DNA of 64,000 nucleotides from an uncultured Prevotella sp. GTDB lineage: Bacteria > Bacteroidota > Bacteroidia > Bacteroidales > Bacteroidaceae. The notes under the pieces were generated by a model. That model made no database searches. It saw only the letters and a list, made by a program, of their open reading frames with translations, and was not told where the DNA came from. This document shows positions 1 to 7,831 of the stretch, piece by piece. The stretch is from positions 1 through 64,000 of the forward strand of contig CAJOIW010000007.1 of NCBI GenBank assembly GCA_905234845.1, in the 5' to 3' direction. A program made the translations under genes and the position numbers. Within the stretch, counting starts at the first letter, position 1. The number at the start of each line of letters is the position of its first letter.

Positions 1-533
1 TGGGGGGCGAGCACCTGGGCGCCGTCGTCCCAGTAGGCCTTGTAGCCGTTATACTCCTTGGGGTTGTGCGACGCCGTGACGTTCACGCCGGCCTGACAGC
101 CCAGATGGCGGATGACGAACGAGATTTCGGGTGTGGGGCGCAGGCTCTCGAAGAGGTAGACCTTGATGCCGTTGGCCGAGAAGATGTTGGCCACGGTCTC
201 GGCGAAGAGGCGGCCGTTGTTGCGGCAGTCGTGGCCCACGACCACGCTCAGGTCGTCGCGTCCGGCGAACGCCTTGTTGATGTAGTTGGCAAAGCCCTGC
301 GTGGCCATGCCCACGATGTAGATGTTCATGCGGTTGGTGCCGGCACCCATGATGCCGCGCAGTCCGCCTGTGCCAAACTCCAGGTCGCGGTAGAACGCGT
401 CGATGAGCTCGGTCTTGTCGTCGTTGTCGAGCATGGCCTGAACGGCCTTGCGTGTGGCCTCGTCGAACGACGGCGAGAGCCATTCCTTAGCCCGTGCCTC
501 GCACTGGGCAATCAATTCATTGTTTTGTGACAT
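1..533 (-). CDS. Phosphoglucomutase/phosphomannomutase family, N-terminal part (cut by window edge)
   Basis: Reading the minus strand from the ATG at 533 gives a protein that starts MSQNNELIAQCEARAKEWLS and stays open to base 1, so only about 177 N-terminal residues are seen. It contains FGTGGLRGIMGAGTNRMN (substrate-loop region) and the active-site serine motif TASHNPKEYNGYK of the alpha-D-phosphohexomutase family. The phosphoserine is in TASHNP. Full-length Bacteroidales homologues are about 580 residues and interconvert hexose 1- and 6-phosphates. The N-terminus is the phosphoglucomutase-2/PgcA-like type rather than GlmM. A TAnnTTTG element lies 43 nt upstream. The exact sugar specificity cannot be told. 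Confidence 0.9.
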   Translation of the reverse strand, partial: MSQNNELIAQCEARAKEWLSPSFDEATRKAVQAMLDNDDKTELIDAFYRDLEFGTGGLRGIMGAGTNRMNIYIVGMATQGFANYINKAFAGRDDLSVVVGHDCRNNGRLFAETVANIFSANGIKVYLFESLRPTPEISFVIRHLGCQAGVNVTASHNPKEYNGYKAYWDDGAQVLAP

Positions 534-575
534 AATAGTTCGTATTTTGTTAATAGTTGTTTTACTTTCAACCGA

Positions 576-583
576 CAAAGTTA
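576..583 (-). promoter_or_regulatory. Bacteroidetes -7 element (TAACTTTG) for the phosphosugar mutase
   Basis: TAACTTTG reads on the minus strand in the 65-bp gap between tyrA and the mutase, about 43 nt before the mutase ATG. It matches the Bacteroidetes housekeeping -7 consensus TAnnTTTG. A clear -33 TTTG is not visible at the usual 19-21 nt. Confidence 0.5.
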
Positions 584-598
584 ATGATTTTTTTTAAA

Positions 599-1372
599 TT
601 ACTTCACGTTTTTCCGAATTTTTGTCAGGTATTGCTTCATCCGGTCGGAATCTTTGTGGTCGATGATGTCGAGCAGCTCTTTCAGCTCGGTGCGTATCTG
701 CGACACCTGGTCGTGGGTGTAGGGGTTGAACAGCACCTCTTGCAGCAGGTAGTCGTCTTCGCTCATCACGCCCTTGGCTATGCGCATGTGGCGCTTGAAG
801 GTGGTGCCGGGCGCGTCTTGATGTTTCATGACGGCGGCAAAGACGAAGGTGGAGACGAAGGGTATGGAGAGCGAGTAGGCCACGGTGCGGTCGTGCTCGT
901 CGAACGTGTATTCGTAGATGTTGAGCCCGAGGTCGTGGTAGAGCTTGCGGAAGAACTGCCGGCCGTCGCGGTCGCCCTCGCTGATGATGATGGCGTTTTC
1001 CTCGGAGAGCTGGTTGAGGTTGGCAAAGGTGGGGCCGAACATGGGGTGGGTGCTCACGAAGGGATGGCCGCACTGCTCGTAGAACTCCTTGAGGCCGGTC
1101 TTCACCGAGGCGATGTCGCTCAGGATGCAGTCGGCCGGCAGGTGGGGCATGACCTCGTTGAAGGCCGCGATGGTGTATTTCACCGTGACGGCGTTGATGA
1201 CGAGCTCTGGGCGGAAGGCGGCAATCTCGTCTAAACGCGTAAAGCGCTGGCAGTTATACGTGAAGCGCATGCGGCGGGTGTCTTTCTCGTAGACAGCCGT
1301 CTCGTGGTCGAAACTCAGCAGGTCGAGGAAGAAACTCCCCATCTTGCCTGCTCCAAGAACAAGTATTCTCAT
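599..1372 (-). CDS. tyrA: Prephenate dehydrogenase (TyrA-like)
   Basis: The 257-residue protein begins with a Rossmann fold (MRILVLGAGKMGSFF, GxGxMG at residues 7-12), followed by the STHPMFGPT motif typical of prephenate/arogenate dehydrogenases. These enzymes oxidatively decarboxylate prephenate to 4-hydroxyphenylpyruvate for tyrosine synthesis. The length suits a monofunctional TyrA without chorismate mutase or ACT domain. The gene follows the TrmH methyltransferase on the same strand, separated only by a 9-bp tandem repeat, so the two are probably co-transcribed. The aromatic-pathway genes that often neighbour tyrA in Bacteroides are not in view. Confidence 0.85.
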   Translation of the reverse strand: MRILVLGAGKMGSFFLDLLSFDHETAVYEKDTRRMRFTYNCQRFTRLDEIAAFRPELVINAVTVKYTIAAFNEVMPHLPADCILSDIASVKTGLKEFYEQCGHPFVSTHPMFGPTFANLNQLSEENAIIISEGDRDGRQFFRKLYHDLGLNIYEYTFDEHDRTVAYSLSIPFVSTFVFAAVMKHQDAPGTTFKRHMRIAKGVMSEDDYLLQEVLFNPYTHDQVSQIRTELKELLDIIDHKDSDRMKQYLTKIRKNVK

Positions 1373-1380
1373 TTTTTTAT

Positions 1381-1488
1381 CTGATTATTCTGATTACTCT
1401 GATTACTCTGATTACTCTGATTATTCTGATTATTCTGATTATTCTGATTATTCTGATTATTCTGATTATTCTGATTATTCTGATTATT
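1381..1488. repeat. 9-bp tandem repeat, 12 units
   Basis: Twelve uninterrupted units of CTGATTATT (three with CTGATTACT) fill nearly all of the spacer between the TrmH gene stop (1490) and the tyrA start (1372). Because the unit is nine bases it reads through as Ser-Asp-Tyr in one plus-strand frame, but no gene uses it. Related looser 9-bp units appear near 27.3 and 27.95 kb in the type I restriction operon. Confidence 0.95.
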
Positions 1489-1489
1489 C

Positions 1490-2239
1490 CTACTTTCTCC
1501 TAAACTCTGAGCAGACGATGGCGGTGGCCACGGCCACGTTCAGGCTCTCGGCTCCCTGGCCGGCAGGGCGGAAGTTGGGGATGAGCAGCCGCTCGCCAAT
1601 CATGCCCCGCAGCGTCTCGGAGATGCCGTTGCCCTCGTTGCCCATGACGATGATGCCGTGAGGCGTGAGCGCCTTCTCGTACATATTCTCGCCGTCGAGC
1701 AGGGTGCCGTAGACGGGTATCTCTGCAGGCAGGCTGCCGATGAGCGCGGGCAGGTCGGTGTAGACCATCTGCACTCTGGCGATGCTGCCCATGGAGGCCT
1801 GCACCACTTTCGGCGCATAGGCGTCGGCGGTGTCGGGGCTGCAATAGATGCGGTTGATGCCGAACCAGTCGGCTATGCGGATGATGGTGCCCACGTTGCC
1901 GGGGTCTTGCACGCCGTCGAGCGCCAGGCAGAGCTCGTCGGCCGACGGCCGGACGACCTTCGTCGCGGGCAGGCGGAACAGCCCTACCACGCCTTGCGGG
2001 TGCTGCAGGAAGCTGATGCGCTCCAACACGTCGTCGGCGATGATGGTGGCCTTCGGTTGCACACTCTTCGGCAGACGCTCGCAACCGCCTTGCGAGGCAT
2101 ACAGGGCCGAGAATGCCCATCCCGCGGCAATCAGGTCGGCCACTACCTTCGGACCTTCGGCCACGAACAGGCCGGCTTCCTCGCGGTTACGCTTCGACGA
2201 CAGCGAGCGTATATCCTTAATCCACTTTGCGTTTGACAT
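1490..2239 (-). CDS. TrmH/SpoU-family RNA 2'-O-methyltransferase
   Basis: The 249-residue protein has an N-terminal substrate-binding part (KWIKDIRSLSSKRNREEAGLF, the usual RlmB/TsnR start) and a C-terminal SpoU knot. Motif 1 is DPGNVGTIIR (112-121), motif 2 is GNEGNGIS (200-207) and motif 3 is ESLNVAVATAI (231-241). The family transfers methyl from S-adenosylmethionine to a ribose 2'-OH in rRNA or tRNA; which nucleotide is modified cannot be read from sequence. The gene has its own TATCTTTG element upstream and leads into tyrA. Confidence 0.9.
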   Translation of the reverse strand: MSNAKWIKDIRSLSSKRNREEAGLFVAEGPKVVADLIAAGWAFSALYASQGGCERLPKSVQPKATIIADDVLERISFLQHPQGVVGLFRLPATKVVRPSADELCLALDGVQDPGNVGTIIRIADWFGINRIYCSPDTADAYAPKVVQASMGSIARVQMVYTDLPALIGSLPAEIPVYGTLLDGENMYEKALTPHGIIVMGNEGNGISETLRGMIGERLLIPNFRPAGQGAESLNVAVATAIVCSEFRRK

Positions 2240-2273
2240 ATTTTTCTCTACGCTTATTCAGATGTGATGGGTG

Positions 2274-2281
2274 CAAAGATA
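2274..2281 (-). promoter_or_regulatory. -7 element (TATCTTTG) for the TrmH-tyrA pair
   Basis: TATCTTTG lies 35 nt before the TrmH ATG on the minus strand and matches TAnnTTTG. No good -33 TTTG is seen. Confidence 0.5.
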
Positions 2282-2325
2282 TAAAAAAATAATGGAAGAT
2301 GTATTGCCGTTTGGAAAAAAATGTG

Positions 2326-2333
2326 TAAGTTTG
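2326..2333 (+). promoter_or_regulatory. -7 element (TAAGTTTG) for the 144-residue protein gene
   Basis: TAAGTTTG lies 34 nt before the ATG at 2368, in the divergent intergenic region. A TTTG at 2310-2313 is only 12 nt away, shorter than the usual spacing. Confidence 0.45.
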
Positions 2334-2367
2334 CAGCACAAAAAGCAAGAACGACAAAATCTGACAA

Positions 2368-2802
2368 ATGAAAGCATCGGAACAAACCCTCCAGCAAGTT
2401 GAGCGATTCATCAGAAAGACTGCTCAGAAGTTTCCCCTCGTCGACGATGTGTCGATGATGACCGACATTCATGTGCGCGTGTCGCAGGACAGCGGCGAGC
2501 TCCTCTCGTTCGACGACGACGACCAGGAACTCACGCGCTGTGTGGTGGAGCAGTGGATTGACAATAAGGATGAGCAGTTCTATGATCATGTCGCCCAAAC
2601 GCTGCGGTCGGTGCTCAAGCGTATGAGCAGCACGGTGGACAACCTCGGCATCATGAAACCCTACAGCTTCGTGCTTGAAGACGACGAGCGCAACAGCATC
2701 GCCGAGCTTTATGTGGCCGACGACGACACTATCATCATCGGCGGCGACCTGATGGAGGGATTGGAAGAAGATCTCGACGACTTCTTCAAACATTTGTTTT
2801 AA
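2368..2802 (+). CDS. Conserved hypothetical protein, 144 residues
   Basis: I do not recognise a named family. The protein is soluble, highly acidic (runs such as FDDDDQE and LEEDLDDFF) and has no signal peptide or membrane segment. The end (DTIIIGGDLMEGLEEDLDDFFKHLF) suggests a compact alpha/beta domain with an amphipathic C-terminal helix. The codon use matches the G+C-rich neighbours, a promoter element precedes it and it stands alone between divergent and convergent genes, so it is very probably real. A function is not proposed. Confidence 0.75.
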   Translation: MKASEQTLQQVERFIRKTAQKFPLVDDVSMMTDIHVRVSQDSGELLSFDDDDQELTRCVVEQWIDNKDEQFYDHVAQTLRSVLKRMSSTVDNLGIMKPYSFVLEDDERNSIAELYVADDDTIIIGGDLMEGLEEDLDDFFKHLF

Positions 2803-2887
2803 TAAATAGTTGTATAACTGAATAACGTGGCCTTCCAAACCCGCCCGTAGCCGACCGCCGCGTTATTCCTTTTCCACCTTTCCTATC

Positions 2888-4402
2888 CTATAGTTTTACT
2901 TTCTTCTTGGCGGCGGCGCTCTCGTTGCCTACACGGTCTAACGAGGTGACCACATAGGTGTAGGCCGTATTGCCGTCGGCATAGGGCAGCTTGTAGTAGG
3001 TGTCGTAGGTGATGGCCACGATATTCGACGGGTCGTTCAGGTTGACGGGCTGGCCTTTGGCAAAGCGATAGACCACAAACTTGTTGACCTCGTCGCCCCA
3101 TTTCTTGGCTTTCGGCTTTTGCCAGAACAGGATATAGCCGTCGCTTGTCCATACGGGTTTCACCGCCTTGGGCTTCTGCGGTGCCTTGTCGTCGAGGAAC
3201 GGCATGAGCGGTTGCAGGGCGGGATACTTCCAATACGAGTTTCGAAGCACGCTGCCGTAGTTGCCGGTATTGTCGACAACGGCCTTGGCATACCAGAGCA
3301 CGGTGCCCTTCACGTTGGGAAGCTGGTTGTGCAACTTGTATTTCGCGGCCATCTGGTTGACGTTGGGATTGTTGACGTCGGGGAACTTCACGGTGCGCTC
3401 CACGTCTTCGCCGATATAGAGCGGACGCTTTGAGCAATACTTGTTCCACCAATGGATAAGAGTCTCGTAGTCAGCAATTTTGAGTCCTATCTGCCAGTAA
3501 AGCTGCGGCACGCAATAGTCAATCCATCCGTTGTTCACCCACAACAGCACGTCGGCATACAGGTCGTCGTAGTTTTGCAGGCCGGCGCTCTCGCTGCCAA
3601 TCTCGGGGGCACTTCGCTTGTTGCGGTAGATGCCGAAGGGCGACACGCCGAACTTCACCCAGGGCTTGCGCTTGTGGATGGTCTCGCCAAGCTGTTTGAT
3701 GAAGAGGTTCACGTTGTCGCGGCGCCAGTCGTTGCGGTCGCGGAAGCCGTTGTTGTATTGCCGGAACTCGTTGTCGTCGGGTATGGCATGACCGGGCGAG
3801 GGGTAGGGATAGAAATAGTCGTCGATATGCAGGCCGTCGATGTCGTAGCGGCTGACGATATCGTCGACCACGCGGCAGATATAGTCGCGGTTCTCGGGCA
3901 GCCCGGGATTGAGGATGAACAGTCCGTCGTAGGAGAACACCCTTCCCGGATTTGTGATGGCGATATGGTTGTTGGCCAGCTTCGTGGTGTTCTTGGTCTT
4001 TGCGCGATAGGGGTTTATCCAAGCGTGGAGCTCCATGCCGCGCTTGTGGCATTCGTCAACCATCCACTGCAGCGGGTCCCAGTAGGGCGAGGGAGCCTTG
4101 CCTTGCTCGCTGGTGAGGAAGCGGCTCCACGGCTCGATGCTGCTCTCGTAGAGCGCGTCGCACTCGGGGCGCACCTGAAAGATGATGGCGTTAACACCGT
4201 CTTTCTGCAACTCATCGAGCTGGTAGGCGAGGGTTTGCTGCATGGTTTGTGTCGACATGCCGACAAACTGGCCGTTTACACATTGAATCCATGCGCCGCG
4301 AAACTCGCGCTTGCTCGTTGATTCCTGTCCTGACGATTGAATACTGGTGACAAGCATGATGGTTGCCACGATAGCTTTTGCTAAGGTCTGAATTTTGTTC
4401 AT
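2888..4402 (-). CDS. Secreted GHL10 (DUF187/YngK-like) glycoside hydrolase
   Basis: The 504-residue protein starts with a signal peptide (about residues 1-25, hydrophobic AIVATIMLVTSI). A glycosidase-like TIM barrel follows: FRGAWIQCVNGQ, DGVNAIIFQVRPECDALYES, WDPLQWMVDECHKRGMELH with AWINPYR, and DIDGLHIDDYFYPYP. This order of motifs is that of the GHL10/DUF187 family. The C-terminal ~95 residues, after PQKPKAVKPVW, look like a fibronectin type III domain. A periplasmic or outer-surface role in polysaccharide or peptidoglycan hydrolysis is inferred; the substrate is unknown. A -7 element sits only four bases before the ATG. Confidence 0.88.
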   Translation of the reverse strand: MNKIQTLAKAIVATIMLVTSIQSSGQESTSKREFRGAWIQCVNGQFVGMSTQTMQQTLAYQLDELQKDGVNAIIFQVRPECDALYESSIEPWSRFLTSEQGKAPSPYWDPLQWMVDECHKRGMELHAWINPYRAKTKNTTKLANNHIAITNPGRVFSYDGLFILNPGLPENRDYICRVVDDIVSRYDIDGLHIDDYFYPYPSPGHAIPDDNEFRQYNNGFRDRNDWRRDNVNLFIKQLGETIHKRKPWVKFGVSPFGIYRNKRSAPEIGSESAGLQNYDDLYADVLLWVNNGWIDYCVPQLYWQIGLKIADYETLIHWWNKYCSKRPLYIGEDVERTVKFPDVNNPNVNQMAAKYKLHNQLPNVKGTVLWYAKAVVDNTGNYGSVLRNSYWKYPALQPLMPFLDDKAPQKPKAVKPVWTSDGYILFWQKPKAKKWGDEVNKFVVYRFAKGQPVNLNDPSNIVAITYDTYYKLPYADGNTAYTYVVTSLDRVGNESAAAKKKVKL

Positions 4403-4406
4403 GGCG

Positions 4407-4414
4407 CAAAGGTA
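4407..4414 (-). promoter_or_regulatory. -7 element (TACCTTTG) abutting the GHL10 start codon
   Basis: TACCTTTG ends four bases before the ATG at 4402. Transcription from it would begin at or within the start codon, implying a leaderless message if the element is used. Confidence 0.4.
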
Positions 4415-4459
4415 ATGAAAAATTTTATCCTTCGACTTCCGTCTTTCATTTTTTTTTCT

Positions 4460-4467
4460 TAATTTTG
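4460..4467 (+). promoter_or_regulatory. -7 element (TAATTTTG) for the DHH phosphoesterase gene
   Basis: TAATTTTG lies 35 nt upstream of the ATG at 4503, divergent from the GHL10 promoter. The -33 region is T-rich without a clear TTTG. Confidence 0.5.
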
Positions 4468-4502
4468 CATTTTATTAGAATTTCAAGAATAGAAACATAG
4501 TC

Positions 4503-5534
4503 ATGGATATCAATATATTAACGCAACACGAGTGTGAGAAACTTGAAAAGCTGATTAACGACAGCGAGCGCGTGGTGCTAACATGTCACAAGTCGCCAGA
4601 TGGTGATGCTCTTGGTTCATGTCTGGCATGGGCCGAATATCTGATTGTTCTGCACGGGAAAGAGCCGGTCATTGTCATTCCTGACGCTTATCCCGATTTT
4701 CTCCAATGGCTGCCAGGCACGGAGCGAGTCGTTCGCTATGATAAGCACAAAGAACGTGTGGAGATGTTGCTTCAAACAGCCGATTTGCTGTTTTGTCTTG
4801 ACTTCAATTCTCCTGACAGGACGGAGGCCATGCAGGATGCGCTCAACGCATCGCAGGCCAAACGGGTGATGATAGACCACCATCTGGACCCGAGTATGGA
4901 CACGGTGCTGACCATTTCACGTCCGGAGCTGTGCAGTACGGCAGAACTGGTCTTCCGTATCATCTGGCAGATGGGCGATTTTGAGTCTGTGACGAAAAAG
5001 TGTGCCACCGCACTTTATTGTGGTATGATGACCGATACGGGTGGATTCAGCTACAATTCCTCACGTCCTGAGATTTTCTATATCATCGGTCTGCTCCTCA
5101 CCAAAGGTATAGACAAGGACAAAATCTATCGTCAAGTGTTTAATAATTATAGTGCCTGGGCCATCAAGATGCGCGGCTATATGATGTACAAGAAACTGCA
5201 AGTCTTTCCAGAGAGCCACGCCTGCTATTTTGCGGTGTCGCGCAACGAGATGCTGCAGTTCCATTTCATCAAAGGCGATGCCGAGGGATTGGTCAACGAG
5301 CCTCTGCGTATCAAGGGAATGAAACTCTCCGTGTCGTTGCGTGAGGACGACCGCCATCCGAACCTCGTCTGGGTAAGCCTGCGGTCAGTGGGAGACTTCG
5401 CGTGTAACGATATTGCTGAACAATACTTTAATGGCGGAGGACATAAGAATGCCAGTGGCGGGAAGCTGTTCTGCTCATTGGAACAGGCCGAGGAAAAAGT
5501 CAGAGAGGTCATTGAGAAACTGAAAGCAAATTGA
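4503..5534 (+). CDS. nrnA: DHH-family phosphoesterase (NrnA-like nanoRNase/pAp phosphatase)
   Basis: The 343-residue protein has the four DHH metal motifs: HKSPDGDALGS, LDFNSPDRTEA, IDHHLDP and CGMMTDTGGFSYNS. It ends with the DHHA1 signature FNGGGHKNASGGK. Size and order match NrnA, which removes mononucleotides from 2-5-nt RNA and dephosphorylates 3'-phosphoadenosine 5'-phosphate in the cytoplasm. The gene has its own promoter element and a strong terminator downstream. Confidence 0.88.
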   Translation: MDINILTQHECEKLEKLINDSERVVLTCHKSPDGDALGSCLAWAEYLIVLHGKEPVIVIPDAYPDFLQWLPGTERVVRYDKHKERVEMLLQTADLLFCLDFNSPDRTEAMQDALNASQAKRVMIDHHLDPSMDTVLTISRPELCSTAELVFRIIWQMGDFESVTKKCATALYCGMMTDTGGFSYNSSRPEIFYIIGLLLTKGIDKDKIYRQVFNNYSAWAIKMRGYMMYKKLQVFPESHACYFAVSRNEMLQFHFIKGDAEGLVNEPLRIKGMKLSVSLREDDRHPNLVWVSLRSVGDFACNDIAEQYFNGGGHKNASGGKLFCSLEQAEEKVREVIEKLKAN

Positions 5535-5580
5535 ATATTCTCTCTTCAGTTAACCATTTGCGTATGCCTTTGCAATAATA

Positions 5581-5605
5581 AAAAATGTCAAGAAATGACA
5601 TTTTT
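5581..5605 (+). terminator. Rho-independent terminator after nrnA
   Basis: A perfect 10-bp stem, AAAAATGTCA / TGACATTTTT, with a five-base loop (AGAAA), lies 46 nt after the nrnA stop. Its right arm ends in five T's. The A-run on the left arm makes it potentially bidirectional. Confidence 0.85.
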
Positions 5606-5640
5606 CATTGCTCATCTTTTCTCCTTCACCCTTTTTTTAT

Positions 5641-5648
5641 TAACTTTG
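5641..5648 (+). promoter_or_regulatory. -7 element (TAACTTTG) for the DUF4827 gene
   Basis: TAACTTTG lies 26 nt before the ATG at 5675, just after the nrnA terminator, so it probably starts the plus-strand run that continues through glmM and ftsY. Confidence 0.55.
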
Positions 5649-5674
5649 CAGGCGAATATATAATAATGTAGACA

Positions 5675-6313
5675 ATGAAAAGATATAAATTTTATATTTT
5701 GATGCTTGTGGCGGCTGTGCTGGCGACTTCGTGCAACGACACAGAAACCTATGCCGAGCAAAAAGATAAGGAACGCTCAGCCATTAATCGTTATATTGCC
5801 GATGAGGGCATCAATGTGATTTCGGAACAAACCTTTATTGCCAATGGTTATCAGACAAATGTGGCCAGAAACGAATTCGTGTTGTTCGGGAGTACGGGCG
5901 TTTATATGCAGATTGTCAGAGAAGGTTGTGGCGAGAAATTGAAATCAGGTGAGACGGCAACCGTGCTTTGCCGTTTCGATGAGTATAATATTATGACCGA
6001 TTCTTTGATTTTGTCAAATCGTGTGTTGACTTACTCGTCGCAAGTTGACAAGATGTCGGTGAAGAATACGTCAGGTACGTTTAAAGCGTCGTTCATAAAG
6101 GGCTCCAGTTTGATGTATGCCCGCTACCAATCGGCTGCAGTTCCTTCGGGTTGGCTCGTGCCGTTCAGTTATATTAAAGTGGGACGTCCGGAGAAGGAAG
6201 GTGATGAGATAGCCCGGGTGAAGCTGATAGTGCCACATACCCAGGGGCAACAGTATGCCGCCGAGAATGTATATCCCTGTTTTTATGATATAAGCTATGA
6301 ACGTGGTCGATAA
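5675..6313 (+). CDS. DUF4827 lipoprotein
   Basis: The 212-residue protein has a lipoprotein signal (KRYKFYILMLVAAVLATSC, Cys 20 acylated) and then a single soluble domain that I recognise as DUF4827. The fold resembles an FKBP-type domain (VREGCGEKLKSGETATVLCR is like the start of a PPIase core), but the binding-pocket aromatic residues are not clearly kept, so catalysis is uncertain. In Bacteroidales this gene usually precedes the phosphoglucosamine mutase gene, as here (51 nt spacing). Confidence 0.8.
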   Translation: MKRYKFYILMLVAAVLATSCNDTETYAEQKDKERSAINRYIADEGINVISEQTFIANGYQTNVARNEFVLFGSTGVYMQIVREGCGEKLKSGETATVLCRFDEYNIMTDSLILSNRVLTYSSQVDKMSVKNTSGTFKASFIKGSSLMYARYQSAAVPSGWLVPFSYIKVGRPEKEGDEIARVKLIVPHTQGQQYAAENVYPCFYDISYERGR

Positions 6314-6364
6314 TCTTTCTCTGTAGAGTTTGACCACAATCTTAAATCATTAATAATTAAAAGA

Positions 6365-7771
6365 ATGACATTAATAAAATCTATTTCCGGCATTCGTGGT
6401 ACGATTGGCGGACGGGTAGGAAACACATTGAACCCACTTGATATCGTTAAGTTCACATCGGCTTATGCCACATTTATTCGTCGGCAAGGCGGTCTTGGCC
6501 GTGATGCTTCGTTCAATAACCATCGTCCGACACTTGTCGTCGGGCGTGATGCACGCATCTCGGGCGTGATGGTCGACAGCATTGTCAGCGGAACGCTGAT
6601 GGGTATTGGCTATGATGTTGTCAATATCGGTCTTGCTACAACGCCGACCACAGAACTTGCCGTTCGTACGCTGGGTGCCGACGGCGGTATTATTATCACC
6701 GCCTCGCATAATCCCCGACAGTGGAATGCGTTAAAACTGCTTAACCGCGAAGGTGAGTTTCTGACAGCCAAAGACGGTGCCGAGGTTTTGGCTATTGCAG
6801 AGAAAGAAGACTTCGAGTATGCTGATGTCGACCAGTTAGGCCATCTCATCAATTGTGACGAGGCAGACCAATGGCATGTTGATGGTGTGCTTGATCTCGA
6901 TTTGGTCGATGTGGAGGCTATTCGTAATGCCCACTTCCGTGTTTGTGTGGATGCTATAAATAGTGTGGGTGGTATCATTCTGCCTCGACTTCTTGACGCG
7001 CTGGGTGTGGAGTATAGGATACTCAATGCTGAGCCTACAGGCGATTTCGCACACAATCCGGAACCGCTCGAAAAGAATCTCTCTGGTATTATGGAGGAGA
7101 TGAAGACAGGGAAGTATGCGCTTGGTATTGTCGTTGATCCTGATGTAGACCGACTGGCTTTCATTTGTGAGGACGGAAGCATGTTTGGTGAGGAATATAC
7201 GCTTGTCTCTGTAGCCGATTATGTGCTTTCGAAGACACCCGGCAATACCGTATCAAACCTTAGCAGTACCCGCGCCTTGAGCGATGTTACCAAACTGCAT
7301 GGTGGAGATTATACCGCCTCTGCGGTTGGTGAGGTTAATGTCACGACGCAGATGAAAGCCGTAGGAGCTGTTATCGGTGGAGAAGGCAATGGTGGAGTAA
7401 TCTACCCTGAGAGTCATTATGGTCGCGATGCACTTGTCGGCATAGCGCTATTTCTTAGTCATTTGGCTCATAAAGGATGCTCCGTGAGCGAGTTGCGTGC
7501 CACTTATCCTAATTATTTTATTGCTAAGAATCGCATTGACCTCACACCTTCCACTGACATCGATGCCATCTTGAACAAAGTGAAGGAATTGTATGCCGAC
7601 CAGCGAATCAATGACATTGACGGAGTGAAGATTGATTTTCCCGACCGTTGGGTGCATTTGCGCAAGTCGAATACCGAACCCATCATCCGCGTCTATAGTG
7701 AGGCTCACACAATGGAGGAGGCCGACGCACTTGGTAAAGAAATCATGCAAGTGGTTTATGACTCGATATAG
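6365..7771 (+). CDS. glmM: Phosphoglucosamine mutase
   Basis: The 468-residue protein has all alpha-D-phosphohexomutase motifs. The phosphoserine is in IITASHNPRQWNALKLL (Ser 114), Mg binding is DPDVDR (258-263), the sugar loop is GGEGNGGVIYP and the phosphate loop is RKSNTEPIIRVYSEA. The start KSISGIRGTIGG is typical of the Bacteroidetes GlmM group. It converts glucosamine 6-phosphate to glucosamine 1-phosphate for UDP-GlcNAc synthesis, feeding peptidoglycan and lipid A. Phosphomannomutase activity cannot be excluded by sequence alone. Confidence 0.88.
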   Translation: MTLIKSISGIRGTIGGRVGNTLNPLDIVKFTSAYATFIRRQGGLGRDASFNNHRPTLVVGRDARISGVMVDSIVSGTLMGIGYDVVNIGLATTPTTELAVRTLGADGGIIITASHNPRQWNALKLLNREGEFLTAKDGAEVLAIAEKEDFEYADVDQLGHLINCDEADQWHVDGVLDLDLVDVEAIRNAHFRVCVDAINSVGGIILPRLLDALGVEYRILNAEPTGDFAHNPEPLEKNLSGIMEEMKTGKYALGIVVDPDVDRLAFICEDGSMFGEEYTLVSVADYVLSKTPGNTVSNLSSTRALSDVTKLHGGDYTASAVGEVNVTTQMKAVGAVIGGEGNGGVIYPESHYGRDALVGIALFLSHLAHKGCSVSELRATYPNYFIAKNRIDLTPSTDIDAILNKVKELYADQRINDIDGVKIDFPDRWVHLRKSNTEPIIRVYSEAHTMEEADALGKEIMQVVYDSI

Positions 7772-7831
7772 AAAAGTGGATTTTTTAGTTGAAAATATAT
7801 CGGCGAAATAAAACAGAGGGATAAATCAGGT

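Noticed and set aside
557..1234. 225-residue plus-strand open frame
   Set aside because: Shadow of tyrA, which has clear Rossmann and family motifs.
1344..1661. Plus-strand frame with a Ser-Asp-Tyr repeat
   Set aside because: It translates the 9-bp intergenic repeat and the antisense of the methyltransferase gene; no start context or homology supports it.
2806..2875. Terminator between the 144-residue gene and the GHL10 gene
   Set aside because: GAATAACG and CGTTATTC can pair, but the loop is about 30 bases and the T-run is poor.
3452..4321. 289-residue plus-strand open frame
   Set aside because: It is the complement of the GHL10 gene in G+C-rich DNA and has no recognisable motif.
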